Shown piece after piece: positions 1 through 7,511 of a DNA stretch of 45,226 nt. The stretch is from CAZMGD01 sp964565705 (GTDB lineage: Bacteria; Actinomycetota; Acidimicrobiia; Acidimicrobiales; Ilumatobacteraceae): NCBI GenBank assembly GCA_964565705.1, contig CAZMGD010000023.1, positions 1 to 45,226 on the forward strand, read 5' to 3'. The notes below the pieces were generated by a model that worked only from the letters and a program-made list of their open reading frames with translations, ran no database searches and had not been told where the DNA came from. The position numbers and the translations under genes were made by a program. Position 1 is the first letter of the stretch. Each line of letters starts with the position of its first letter.

Positions 1-255
1 GAAGCCGCGGTGCGGGTGCCACGGCGTGCCCTTGGGCTCGCCCGGCGCGTAGTCGACCTCGCCCATCTGGTCGAGGTGCACGAACGGGTCGAGGTCGGCG
101 TGCGATACGCCGGCGAACGCCCGGCGGACGGGGAAGCCCTCCCCCTCGAAGCCGCTCGGCGCGGTGGTGATCGATGCCACGGAGCGGACCCTGGCGCCGG
201 GGGATGCAGCGACCACGGGCAGGCTCAGCGGGTTCTCGACGGTGACTGCGGGCAT
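1..255 (-). CDS. Pirin family protein, N-terminal part (cut by window edge)
   Basis: The first 85 codons of a pirin-like cupin protein are seen; the rest lies beyond base 1. The segment GFEGEGFPVRRAFAG, followed by DPFVHLDQMGE and GTPWHPHRGFE-like sequence, is the hallmark pirin N-terminus, where the two histidines of HPHRGF belong to the metal site of the family. Pirins are cupin-fold, metal-binding proteins; some are quercetinases and others are transcription cofactors, and the substrate cannot be told from this part. I chose the ATG at 255 because an AAGGAG ribosome-binding site at 265-270 lies 9 bases upstream; an in-frame ATG at 262-264 touches that site and is too close. A good promoter sits just upstream at 299-327. 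Confidence 0.85.
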   Translation of the reverse strand, partial: MPAVTVENPLSLPVVAASPGARVRSVASITTAPSGFEGEGFPVRRAFAGVSHADLDPFVHLDQMGEVDYAPGEPKGTPWHPHRGF

Positions 256-298
256 CTCGACCATCTCCTTCACACGTGTGGTGCGTGAACTGGATTGA

Positions 299-327
299 AG
301 CATACTTGCGCACACAACTGTTTGCAA
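299..327 (-). promoter_or_regulatory. Promoter of the pirin gene with an overlapping inverted repeat
   Basis: Read on the minus strand, TTGCAA (322-327) and TATGCT (299-304) are separated by 17 bases, a good housekeeping-sigma match, and predict a leader of about 35-40 bases before the pirin start. An imperfect palindrome at 306-327 (TTGCgCACA ... TGTtTGCAA, 7 of 9 arm positions paired, 4-base centre) overlaps the -35 box and spacer, which is where a MarR/TetR-type repressor would be expected to bind. The sites are seen; the regulator is not known. Confidence 0.45.
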
Positions 328-328
328 C

Positions 329-976
329 TCAAGGTCTCCGCTGGTACCAGCCTCCGGCGGCGAGGACCCAGTCGGCGACGTCACCGTCGGGGAAGGCGAA
401 CGCTGCCCGCAGCCCCACGTGAGCCAGCGCCGGCGGTGGCTGCCAGGCATGGAGCGTCGCGCCCCACCGATGGGCCCTCCAGCCCGGCGCCTGGAGGTGG
501 AGGGCTGGCTCGCCGCTGAGCTCCACCACGGCGTGCACCTCACCCGGTTGCTCGTACCCACCGACGACGGCGGTGGCGGGCGCCGACGCGTACCACTCGA
601 CGTCGAACGCCACGGGCACCGGCGTGCCGTAACCCCGCCCGAGCCCTTCGGCCGGGTCGTCGAGCGCCGACGCGAACGTCTCGTTGCCGACGGTCCACTG
701 GCGGAACGCGTCGTCGCACACGTGCTCGGCCCACAGCCCGTGCGCCTTGACGAGCAACGGGTCCGCCCGCAACGGGACGTCCCACTCGGCGACGTGCAGC
801 AGGGGACGACCCGTGCGCGCCAGGGCCGCCCAGTACCAGCCGCGCGACCTGGACACGATCCGGAACCCGCTGACCATCCCGACGGTTCCGTCGGCGGTCC
901 AGCACGTGAACAACCACTCCTCGACCGCTGCGTCGGGATGGCGCAGCTCGTCGCCCGGAAGCAGGCCACCGTCCAC
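329..976 (-). CDS. Hypothetical protein, 215 aa
   Basis: The reading frame begins with GTG at 974-976 and ends at TGA 329-331, just before the pirin promoter. I do not recognise a named family. The protein is rich in Trp and aromatic residues, has no signal peptide or membrane segment, and contains a conserved-looking core with DPLLVKAHGLWAEH and QWTVGNETFASALDD followed by a beta-rich second half. A lipocalin-like or AttH-like beta fold is possible but is only a guess. Its start is 13 bases from the divergently transcribed SCP2-like gene at 990, so the two must share a very compact promoter region or one is read from a distant promoter. Codon use and GC content match the neighbours. Confidence 0.7.
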   Translation of the reverse strand: MDGGLLPGDELRHPDAAVEEWLFTCWTADGTVGMVSGFRIVSRSRGWYWAALARTGRPLLHVAEWDVPLRADPLLVKAHGLWAEHVCDDAFRQWTVGNETFASALDDPAEGLGRGYGTPVPVAFDVEWYASAPATAVVGGYEQPGEVHAVVELSGEPALHLQAPGWRAHRWGATLHAWQPPPALAHVGLRAAFAFPDGDVADWVLAAGGWYQRRP

Positions 977-989
977 GACCAGGCAGACT

Positions 990-1400
990 ATGGCCGTGCT
1001 GGTGCGCTACCTGAGTCCCGAATGGATCGACGCGGTCCAGGCCGAACTGGCCGAGACCGGCGTGCTCACCGACCTCGTCGACGAGCACTCGATCGGCGTG
1101 ACCCAGGTGGTGACCGACGCCCCCGGTGGCACGGTGACCTACCACCTCCAGGTCGGCGGTGGCGTCGCATCGTTCGGCAGCGGACCGGCCGAGCCGGAGG
1201 ATGTCCGCTTCGAGCAGGACTGGACCACGGCGACCGGCGTCGCCACCGGCCACCTCAGCGCCCAGGAGGCGTTCATCAACGGGCGGATCCGACTCGTCGG
1301 CGATCAGCAGAAGTTGCTGCGGAGTCAGCCGGTGTTCGGGGCGCTCGACCAGGTGTTCAACACGGTGCGGGCCCGCACCGACTACTCCGACGATGCCTGA
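990..1400 (+). CDS. SCP2 sterol-binding-domain-like protein, 136 aa
   Basis: A small soluble protein resembling the SCP2/sterol carrier fold found in many actinobacterial stand-alone proteins. The pattern includes SPEWIDAV at the start, a central beta sheet, EQDWTTATGVATG, and LSAQEAFINGRIRLVGD, which is typical of the lipid-pocket helix of the family. A role in binding a hydrophobic ligand is known for the fold, but the ligand here is not predictable. Translation most likely starts at ATG 990, giving 136 residues; a longer open frame upstream runs antisense through the previous gene and is not supported. The stop overlaps the next gene's start region (next ATG at 1393), so it is translationally coupled to the DNA glycosylase. 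Confidence 0.75.
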   Translation: MAVLVRYLSPEWIDAVQAELAETGVLTDLVDEHSIGVTQVVTDAPGGTVTYHLQVGGGVASFGSGPAEPEDVRFEQDWTTATGVATGHLSAQEAFINGRIRLVGDQQKLLRSQPVFGALDQVFNTVRARTDYSDDA

Positions 1401-2232
1401 GCTGCCCGAGGTCCAGGCCCACGCCGAGCGCCTGACCGAGCAGTTCGGCGGCGCGGTGCTCACGAAGTTCGTGCCGATCACGTTCACCGCGCTGAAGACC
1501 GCGACGCCGCCCCCGAGCGACGCCTACGGCACGGCGCTCACCGATGTCGGCCGTCGCGGCAAGTACCTGCTGCTGCACTTCCCGCCGGTGACGTTCGCCG
1601 TGCACCTGATGCAGGGCGGCCGTCTCCTCGTCGACGACAAGCAGTCGGCGAAGCCCCGCGGCGGGCAGGCCCGGTTCGTGTTCACCGACGGGCCCGCACT
1701 GCTGCTGACCGAGGCCGGCAAGGAGCGCCGGGCCGGCGTGTGGGCGCTGACGCCCGGCACGGAGGCAGACAGCGCACCCCTGAACCGGCTCGGCCCGGAG
1801 GCGCTCGACGTCACGCCCGAGATGCTCGCCGCGGCGTTCGCAGAGCATCCGATGCGGCTGCACGGGTTCTTGCGCGATCAGCACCACATCGCCGGGTTGG
1901 GCAGGCGTCTGGCCAACGAGATCTGCCATCGTGCCAAGGTCTCGCCGTTCGCCAACACTGCCAAGATGGGGCTGGAGGGCGCGACGCTGGTGGTCGACGC
2001 GATCCGCTCGTCCGTGGACGACGGCCTCGCCTACGAGCGCACCCGCCCGGACATGTCCTCGTCGGCCGACCGGCCCGGCGCCGTGCACGGCCGGGTCGGC
2101 GAGACCTGTCCCGCCTGCGGTGACACGATCCGCGCGGTCAGCTACTCCAGCTACACGGTCGCCTACTGCCCGACCTGCCAGACCGGCGGGAAGGTGCTCG
2201 CCGACAACACGACCTCGAAGTTCTTGAAGTAG
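1393..2232 (+). CDS. Fpg/Nei-family DNA glycosylase/AP lyase
   Basis: Base-excision repair glycosylase of the formamidopyrimidine (MutM)/endonuclease VIII family, 279 residues. The mature N-terminus PELPEV carries the catalytic Pro2 and Glu3, and Lys57 in RRGKYLLLHF matches the family's conserved lysine. A C-terminal zinc finger has C239, C242, C259 and C262 in the usual C-x2-C-x16-C-x2-C spacing. The finger is unusual: aligned by spacing with E. coli Fpg, the position of the phosphate-contacting arginine (R258 there) is Tyr254 here, so substrate choice may differ from classical MutM. The start codon lies inside the end of the SCP2-like gene (8-base overlap), showing co-translation. The family call is firm; MutM versus Nei is not decided. 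Confidence 0.9.
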   Translation: MPELPEVQAHAERLTEQFGGAVLTKFVPITFTALKTATPPPSDAYGTALTDVGRRGKYLLLHFPPVTFAVHLMQGGRLLVDDKQSAKPRGGQARFVFTDGPALLLTEAGKERRAGVWALTPGTEADSAPLNRLGPEALDVTPEMLAAAFAEHPMRLHGFLRDQHHIAGLGRRLANEICHRAKVSPFANTAKMGLEGATLVVDAIRSSVDDGLAYERTRPDMSSSADRPGAVHGRVGETCPACGDTIRAVSYSSYTVAYCPTCQTGGKVLADNTTSKFLK

Positions 2233-2253
2233 GCGCGTCTACGCTCGGCGCCC

Positions 2254-2967
2254 ATGCCCATTCACTTGCGTGCCGAGCCGGGCGACTACGCGCCGGCGGT
2301 GCTCTGCCCGGGCGATCCGCGCCGGGCCCGCTACATCGCCGAGACGTTCTTCGACCCCGGCTTCCGCACGGTCAACGAAGAGCGGGGGATGCTCGGGTTC
2401 ACCGGCACCTTCGAGGGTGAACCGATCAGCGTGCAGTCCACCGGGATGGGATGCCCGAGTGCGGGCATCGTGTTCGAAGAGCTCGTGCAGCTCGGGTCGA
2501 CCCGCCTGATACGCGTCGGCACCTGCGGCGGCCTCCAGCCACACCTGGCGATGGCCGACACGGTGATCGGTGTCAGCGCCTCCGCCGACGACCACACCGC
2601 GCTGCGCTACACGGCGATGGAGGGCTTCGCACCGACCGCGACGTTCACGTTGGTCGAGGCCGCCGCCCGAGCATCGCGCGACTCTGGGGCCACGGTGCAC
2701 GTTGGCTCGATCGTGACCTCAGGTCTGTTCTACGACCCGGACACGACGGCGTTCACCCGCTGGCGGACGCTCGGCCACCTCGGCGTGGAGATGGAGGCAG
2801 CGATGCTCTACGCCGTCGGCGCGGTCCGCAAGGTCGAGACGCTCACCATCTTGACGGTCAGCGACCTGATCGGCATCGACGCGCCACCGCAGCGGATCAG
2901 CGACGACGAGCTGCGTCGCGGCGTCGACGACATGATGCGCATCGCCTGCCGCGTGGCGGTGAGCTGA
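2254..2967 (+). CDS. Nucleoside phosphorylase, DeoD/uridine phosphorylase family
   Basis: A 237-residue phosphorolytic enzyme that cleaves a ribonucleoside or deoxyribonucleoside to free base and pentose-1-phosphate (nucleoside salvage, cytosol). The phosphate-binding N-terminal motif CPGDPRRARYIAE, the glycine-rich STGMGCPSAGIVFEEL, the RVGTCGGL strand and the base/ribose pocket VEMEAAMLYAVG are all present. Near the end, TVSDLIG replaces the usual Ser-Asp-His-type motif of DeoD but keeps the conserved aspartate that protonates the purine ring. Length matches hexameric DeoD-type enzymes. It sits in the same direction as the glycosylase (21-base gap) and is followed after one base by the coiled-coil gene, so all three probably share a transcript. 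Confidence 0.88.
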   Translation: MPIHLRAEPGDYAPAVLCPGDPRRARYIAETFFDPGFRTVNEERGMLGFTGTFEGEPISVQSTGMGCPSAGIVFEELVQLGSTRLIRVGTCGGLQPHLAMADTVIGVSASADDHTALRYTAMEGFAPTATFTLVEAAARASRDSGATVHVGSIVTSGLFYDPDTTAFTRWRTLGHLGVEMEAAMLYAVGAVRKVETLTILTVSDLIGIDAPPQRISDDELRRGVDDMMRIACRVAVS

Positions 2968-2968
2968 C

Positions 2969-3352
2969 GTGCCGAAGCGCAACCGGGCCAAGGAGGCCAA
3001 GCGCAGCGGTCAGGTCGGCGGCGAGACGCCGAAGTCGAAGCAAGAGCAAGACCTGGCCCGCTTCGCCGCCAGCGTGAAGGCGCAGGAGGCGGCCGAGCGC
3101 ACCGCTCGGGCCGAGGCGGCGGAGGCGATGCGCCGCGCCAACCGTCACGACGAGCTGCGCGCCGCCAAGGAGGCCGCCGTCGCCGAGCTCAAGTCGGCCC
3201 GCTCACGCGGCGACCGCGAGCGGATCACCGCGGCCGAGCAGACCTACCGGGCGGCCCTCGCCGAGCTCCAGGAGTTCGAGACCGGCGAACGCCCCACCTG
3301 GGCCCCCCGCCCCGAGCAAGAGCCCGAGCCCGAGCCCGAGCCCGACGCTTGA
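2969..3352 (+). CDS. Small highly charged coiled-coil protein, 127 aa
   Basis: Starts with GTG at 2969, one base after the stop of the phosphorylase gene, so it is likely translated by coupling. The N-terminal 25 residues are Lys/Arg-rich (MPKRNRAKEAKRSGQ), residues ~26-100 form a continuous Ala/Glu/Arg helix of coiled-coil type, and the C-terminus ends in an acidic Glu-Pro repeat (five to six EP units). No catalytic motif, signal or membrane segment is visible. Function unknown; such basic-helix-acidic proteins can bind nucleic acid or act as structural partners, but nothing in the context selects one. Its stop codon is immediately followed by a 50-bp palindrome. Confidence 0.65.
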   Translation: MPKRNRAKEAKRSGQVGGETPKSKQEQDLARFAASVKAQEAAERTARAEAAEAMRRANRHDELRAAKEAAVAELKSARSRGDRERITAAEQTYRAALAELQEFETGERPTWAPRPEQEPEPEPEPDA

Positions 3353-3353
3353 A

Positions 3354-3403
3354 GTTCTCGGTCGGTTTCTGGTCGCTCCAGCGACCAGAAACCGACCGAG
3401 AAC
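3354..3403. repeat. Perfect 50-bp palindrome between convergent genes
   Basis: Two 24-base arms (3354-3377 and 3380-3403) are perfectly complementary around a 2-base centre. The outer bases read GTTCTCGGTCGG and the inner ones CTGGTCGCT. It lies 1 base after the coiled-coil gene's stop and 11 bases from the malate dehydrogenase stop, so the hairpin could act as a bidirectional terminator, although no T-tract follows. A near-copy with the same outer 12 bases lies at 22313-22362 inside a coding sequence, so this is a dispersed element and not only a terminator. Confidence 0.85.
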
Positions 3404-3414
3404 GATGGGTCGCG

Positions 3415-4415
3415 TCAGATGAGGCCGAGCTCGCGGACGGCGTCGCGCTCTTCGCTGAGCTCCTTCACCGAGGCATCGATGCGGGCCCGGCTGAACTCGT
3501 CGATGTCGAGGCCCTGGACGATCGAGTACTCGCCGCCCGTGCAGGTGACGGGGAAGCCGGACACGAGGCCTTCGGGCACGCCGTAGCTACCGTCGCTGAC
3601 GACGGCGAAGCTCGCCCAGTCACCCTCGGGGGTGCCGAGCGCCCACGAGCGGACGTGGTCGATCGCGGCGTTCGCAGCCGATGCCGCCGACGACGCGCCG
3701 CGCGCCTCGANNNNNNNNNNTCGATGATCGCCGCACCGCGCTTGGCGACGGTCGGGATGAACGTGTCCGCGACCCACGCCTCGTCGTTCACGAGCTCGAA
3801 CGCGTTCTTGCCGTTGACGGTCGCGTGCTTGATGTCGGGGTACTGCGTCGTCGAGTGGTTGCCCCAGATCGTCACCCTCTGGACCGCGGACACGGGCTCG
3901 CCGACCTTCTGGGCCAGTTGGGTGACCGCCCGGTTGTGGTCGAGGCGGGTCATCGCCGTGAACCGGCCCGGATCGAGGCCCTCCGCGTTCGAGTACGCGA
4001 TCAGCGAGTTGGTGTTCGCCGGGTTGCCGACGACGAGGATCTTGACGTCTTTCTTGGCGGCCTTGGCCAGCGCCTGGCCCTGGGGCTTGAAGATCCCGCC
4101 GTTCGCGCTGAGCAGGTCGCTGCGCTCCATGCCGGCCTTGCGCGGCATCGCACCGACGAGCAGGGCGACGTCGGCGTCTCCGAAGGCCACCTCGGCGTCG
4201 TCGGTGCAGACGATCTCGCTGAGCAGCGGGAAGGCGCAGTCGTCGAGCTCCATCTTCACACCGTTCAGGGCGCCCAGGGCCGGGGTGATCTCGAGCAGTT
4301 GCAGCGCGACCGGGGTGTCCGGGCCGAGCATGGCGCCCGAGGCGATGCGGAACAGGAGGCTGTAGCCGATCTGGCCGGCGGCGCCGGTCACTGCGACTCT
4401 CACAGGGGTGGTCAT
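3415..4415 (-). CDS. mdh: Malate dehydrogenase (interrupted by a 10-N scaffold gap)
   Basis: NAD-dependent malate dehydrogenase of the TCA cycle (malate to oxaloacetate). The N-terminal Rossmann motif GAAGQIGYSLLFRIASG, the substrate-loop arginines around GAMPRKAGMERSDLL, VGNPANTNSLIAYSNAEGL, and the catalytic histidine in WGNHSTTQYPDI are all seen. The sequence carries ten N at 3711-3720, and the frame before and after them differs by one. The contig ends on both sides carry the same tetramer TCGA; merging them (removing 10 N plus 4 bases) gives 987 bases, exactly 329 codons (328 residues), and restores a smooth AAIIEARGASSAA reading. I therefore call an intact gene with an assembly artefact. 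ATG at 4415 gives MTTPVRVAVTG, a normal start for the family. Confidence 0.92.
3711..3720. other. Assembly gap (10 N), probably of negative length
   Basis: A run of ten N joins two contigs inside mdh. Both flanks end in TCGA (3707-3710 and 3721-3724), so the contigs probably overlap by four bases and nothing is missing. Confidence 0.85.
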
Positions 4416-4470
4416 GACCAGGATGGTAAACCTGCGCACCCACCGCCTACCAACGGGCGGGACCGGCGTC

Positions 4471-6564
4471 TCAGCGCCCGATCGCGGTCCACACCTGATC
4501 GGCGTAGAACTGCTGGCCGGCGGGACGGAGGTGGATGCCGTCGCCGTAGAAGCAGTCGCCGGGGCACTGGTTCGACACCTCGGCCCAGTCGAGGAGGTGC
4601 ACCTGACCCGGGTAGCGCACCTCGAGGTCGTGGATGCGCTGGTTGTTGTCGGCGGTCCACACGCGGTCGGCGCGCACGGTGAGGAACAGGAGGTACGGCA
4701 CGGTCGAAGCGGCCGTGACGATCCGGTCGTAGGTCTGCTGGCTCGCCGGACCGTTCGTGCCCAGGTGGATCACGAGGACGTTGGGGAGCGCGCCCATGTC
4801 GCGCAGCGCCTCGATCATCTCGGCGCCGGTCGTTCCCTGGCGGTTGACCTGCGCGTCGACGACGGCGCCCTTCGCGGACAAGGCCGGCGCTGCGCCGAGC
4901 ATCACCGAGTCACCGATCGCCATCACGTCGACCACCGCCGCCGGGTTCGTCGCCGGCGGTGCCGTCGTCTCCGCGGGCGGGGCGACGGTCTCCGCGACCG
5001 TGGGGCCGACCGCGCCCGGCACCGTGGCCGCGTTGGGGTCTACCGGCACCGTCGTCGCGTTCGGGTCGGCGGGCAGCGTCGTCTCCGGGGTTGCTGCCAG
5101 CGTCGTCTCCGGTGCGAGGGTCGTGACCACCGGGGCATCGGTGGAGGGCAGCGCGACCGGCTCGACCGCGTCGAGCACGTTCGTGACCGAGTCCTCGCCT
5201 GCCGCCAACGACTGGGCGACGTCGCTCTGGCGCAGCGGCGCGAAGGCGAGGCTGATGCCCGCGAACACGGGGATCGCCATCGCCAGCACGCCGACGCCCA
5301 GCGCCCGCCGGCGCCGCACTGCGATCTGTGGCGTCGGCCGGCCGCGCAGGTTCGTGTGGATCCATGCCCGGAGGCGGCCGGTTCGGATCGGCGTCTCGAT
5401 GTACCGGTAGGACGCCTCGGCGATCACGAACGTGAGCACCATCGCCAGCGCGAACTGGGCGAAGGTCAACTTGATCCCCGCCTCCTTGCGGATGAACTGG
5501 TAGATCGGCCAGTGGTACAGGTAGAGGCCGTAGCTGCGCAGCCCGATCCAGTTGAACAGCGGGTTGCCGAGCAGACGGCCCGACCAGCTCTTCATGTGCG
5601 TCACCGCAGCGATGACGGCGATGGTCGTCAGGCCGGTCAGCAAGAAACCGCCGCGGAACAGCCAGCGGTCGCCTTCGAGACCGTCGGACCCCTCGAACGT
5701 CACGTGCAGTTGCAACATCAACAATGCGATGCCGACCAGGCCGCCGAGGGCGACGATGTCGAGCAGCGGCCCGCGGTTGCGCAGCGGGCTGCGCATCACG
5801 GCGTAGGGACGCCACCACATGGCGAAGCCCGCTCCCAGCAGGATGCCGCCGGAACGGGTGATCGTGGAGAGGTACAGCGTGTCGGTGCGTGACAGGCACC
5901 GCCCGAACACGTGGAAGTACTGCTCGGGCGTCGTGTCGCAGGAGCCGATGACGCCGGGGTGGTACAGCACCGCGGTCGCGAACGCGATCACGAACGCGAG
6001 CCCGAACAGCGCGGCGCCGATCTTGGGCAGGCGGCTGCGACCACCGCGCAGCAGCACGATCATGATCAACGGCCACACGAGGTAGAACTGCTCCTCGACG
6101 CCCAGGCTCCACAGGTGACGCAGCGGGGCGAACTCGGTGCCGGCGGTGTACCCGGCGCCCGTCCAGACCTGGAACCAGTTCGACCCGTAGGCGATGCCAG
6201 CCACGATGTCGCCGCGCAGCTTCCCGAGGTCGTCGCGCATGAACAGCGCGCAACCGACCATCACGAGCACCATCATCGTGAACAGCGCGGGCAGCAATCG
6301 CCGGGCGCGACGCAACCAGAACTGGCCGAGGTTCACGCGGCCGGTGCGCTCGTGCTCGGCGATCAGGAGCAGCGTGATCAGGTAGCCGCTGATCACGAAG
6401 AACACCTCGACACCGAGGAACCCGCCCGCCAGCCAATCGCTGTTGGCATGGTAGATCATCACCGCGACGACGGCGAGCGCGCGCATGCCGTCGAGCCCCG
6501 GGAGGTAGGGCACGCGGCTGATCGGCACACTCGGGCGCGGCAGGGTTTGGCCGGTGGTGGCCAT
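4471..6564 (-). CDS. Membrane acyltransferase (OafA/YrhL type) fused to an SGNH domain
   Basis: Acyltransferase-3 family protein of 697 residues that probably O-acylates a cell-surface glycan. The first ~400 residues form about ten membrane helices. Near the start, YLPGLDGMRALAVVAVMIYH and FLGVEVFFVISGYLIT are the family's signature, with the conserved His in the first helix and the Arg cluster RRARRLLPAL. A Thr/Ala/Pro-rich linker (about residues 475-545) leads to an extracytoplasmic SGNH/GDSL domain: GDSVMLG (Ser), HLGTNGP (Asn) and DGIHLRP (Asp/His) near the C-terminus. This is the usual two-step design in which the membrane part moves acyl groups across and the SGNH part attaches them. 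It stands alone between mdh (55-base gap) and metF (62-base gap). Acceptor unknown. Confidence 0.9.
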   Translation of the reverse strand: MATTGQTLPRPSVPISRVPYLPGLDGMRALAVVAVMIYHANSDWLAGGFLGVEVFFVISGYLITLLLIAEHERTGRVNLGQFWLRRARRLLPALFTMMVLVMVGCALFMRDDLGKLRGDIVAGIAYGSNWFQVWTGAGYTAGTEFAPLRHLWSLGVEEQFYLVWPLIMIVLLRGGRSRLPKIGAALFGLAFVIAFATAVLYHPGVIGSCDTTPEQYFHVFGRCLSRTDTLYLSTITRSGGILLGAGFAMWWRPYAVMRSPLRNRGPLLDIVALGGLVGIALLMLQLHVTFEGSDGLEGDRWLFRGGFLLTGLTTIAVIAAVTHMKSWSGRLLGNPLFNWIGLRSYGLYLYHWPIYQFIRKEAGIKLTFAQFALAMVLTFVIAEASYRYIETPIRTGRLRAWIHTNLRGRPTPQIAVRRRRALGVGVLAMAIPVFAGISLAFAPLRQSDVAQSLAAGEDSVTNVLDAVEPVALPSTDAPVVTTLAPETTLAATPETTLPADPNATTVPVDPNAATVPGAVGPTVAETVAPPAETTAPPATNPAAVVDVMAIGDSVMLGAAPALSAKGAVVDAQVNRQGTTGAEMIEALRDMGALPNVLVIHLGTNGPASQQTYDRIVTAASTVPYLLFLTVRADRVWTADNNQRIHDLEVRYPGQVHLLDWAEVSNQCPGDCFYGDGIHLRPAGQQFYADQVWTAIGR

Positions 6565-6626
6565 CAGGGCGTCAAGTCTGCTCGCTCGGTCGGGCTCGCG
6601 GGCAGCACCTCGTCACGTCCCTGCCG

Positions 6627-7487
6627 CTAGCCGGCGGCGGGAAGACCGAGGTTGGCGTAGATCTCCCGGGTCGCCGTGCTGCGGTTCATCGTGTAGAAGT
6701 GCAGGCCGGGGGCCCCGGCGGCGAGCAGCGCCGCGCACAGCTCGGTCGCCGCGTCGACGCCGATGCGGCGCACCTCGTCGGGATCGTCGGACGCGGCGAG
6801 GCGGGCGGCGAGGTCGGCCGGGAACGTGCCACCGGACAGCTGGATCATCCGGGCGACCTGATTGAAGTTCGTGACCGGCATGATCCCGGGGATGACCGGC
6901 TTGTCGACACCGAGCGCACGCAGCTCGTCCATCATCCGCAGGTAGTGCACCGGCTCGAAGAACAGGTTGGTGATCGCGAAGTCGGCGCGGCGCAGCTTCT
7001 CGGCGAGGACGCGCCGATCGTCCTCGCGCGATGGCGAGCGAGGATGCACCTCGGGGTGGGCAGCGACACCGGTCGAGAACCGTTCGTGGTCCACGTCGAG
7101 CAGCAGGTCGGTCGCGTACGTGTAGTCGCTCGGCTGGACGTCGGCGGCTTCGGTCGGCGGGTCGCCCCCGAGGGCGAGGATGTTGACGATGCCTGCCGCG
7201 GCGTAGTCGTCCAGGATCCGGGCGATCTGGTCGCGGGTGTGGCCGACGCAGGTGAGGTGCGCCATCGGCGTGATCGACGTCTCCTTGCGCACCCAGGTCA
7301 CGACCTCGCGGGTTCGGTCGCGCGTGCTGCCGCCGGCCCCGTAGGTGACGCTGACGAAGCTCGGGGCGAGCGGCTCGAGCTCGGCGATCGTGCGCCCGAG
7401 GGTGAGCTGGGCGCCATCCGTCTTGGGGGGGAAGAACTCGAACGAGTACGTACGCCCAGCGGCGAGGAGATCAGCGATCCGTGCCAT
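6627..7487 (-). CDS. metF: Methylenetetrahydrofolate reductase
   Basis: FAD-containing TIM-barrel enzyme that reduces 5,10-methylene-THF to 5-methyl-THF for methionine synthesis. Typical motifs are visible in order: EFFPPKT near the N-terminus, FVSVTYGAGGSTRDRT with the conserved folate-site residues, HLTCVGHTRDQI, NILALGGDPP, and later NLFFEPVHY and PGIMPVTNF. The 286-residue length is typical of bacterial MetF with no regulatory domain. It follows purH in the same direction with a 24-base gap, so the two folate-linked genes are probably co-transcribed. ATG at 7487 opens the protein directly before the first barrel strand. Confidence 0.94.
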   Translation of the reverse strand: MARIADLLAAGRTYSFEFFPPKTDGAQLTLGRTIAELEPLAPSFVSVTYGAGGSTRDRTREVVTWVRKETSITPMAHLTCVGHTRDQIARILDDYAAAGIVNILALGGDPPTEAADVQPSDYTYATDLLLDVDHERFSTGVAAHPEVHPRSPSREDDRRVLAEKLRRADFAITNLFFEPVHYLRMMDELRALGVDKPVIPGIMPVTNFNQVARMIQLSGGTFPADLAARLAASDDPDEVRRIGVDAATELCAALLAAGAPGLHFYTMNRSTATREIYANLGLPAAG

Positions 7488-7511
7488 GCAAGCACACGAG
7501 GCTACCCACCC

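Noticed and set aside
3415..4415. mdh as a frameshifted pseudogene
   Set aside because: The shift coincides with the N-gap, and merging the repeated TCGA ends restores a complete, family-length frame.
4471..6436. Long overlapping open frames on both strands in the acyltransferase region
   Set aside because: They are codon-shadow frames of the acyltransferase gene, which alone has a signature motif and a membrane profile.
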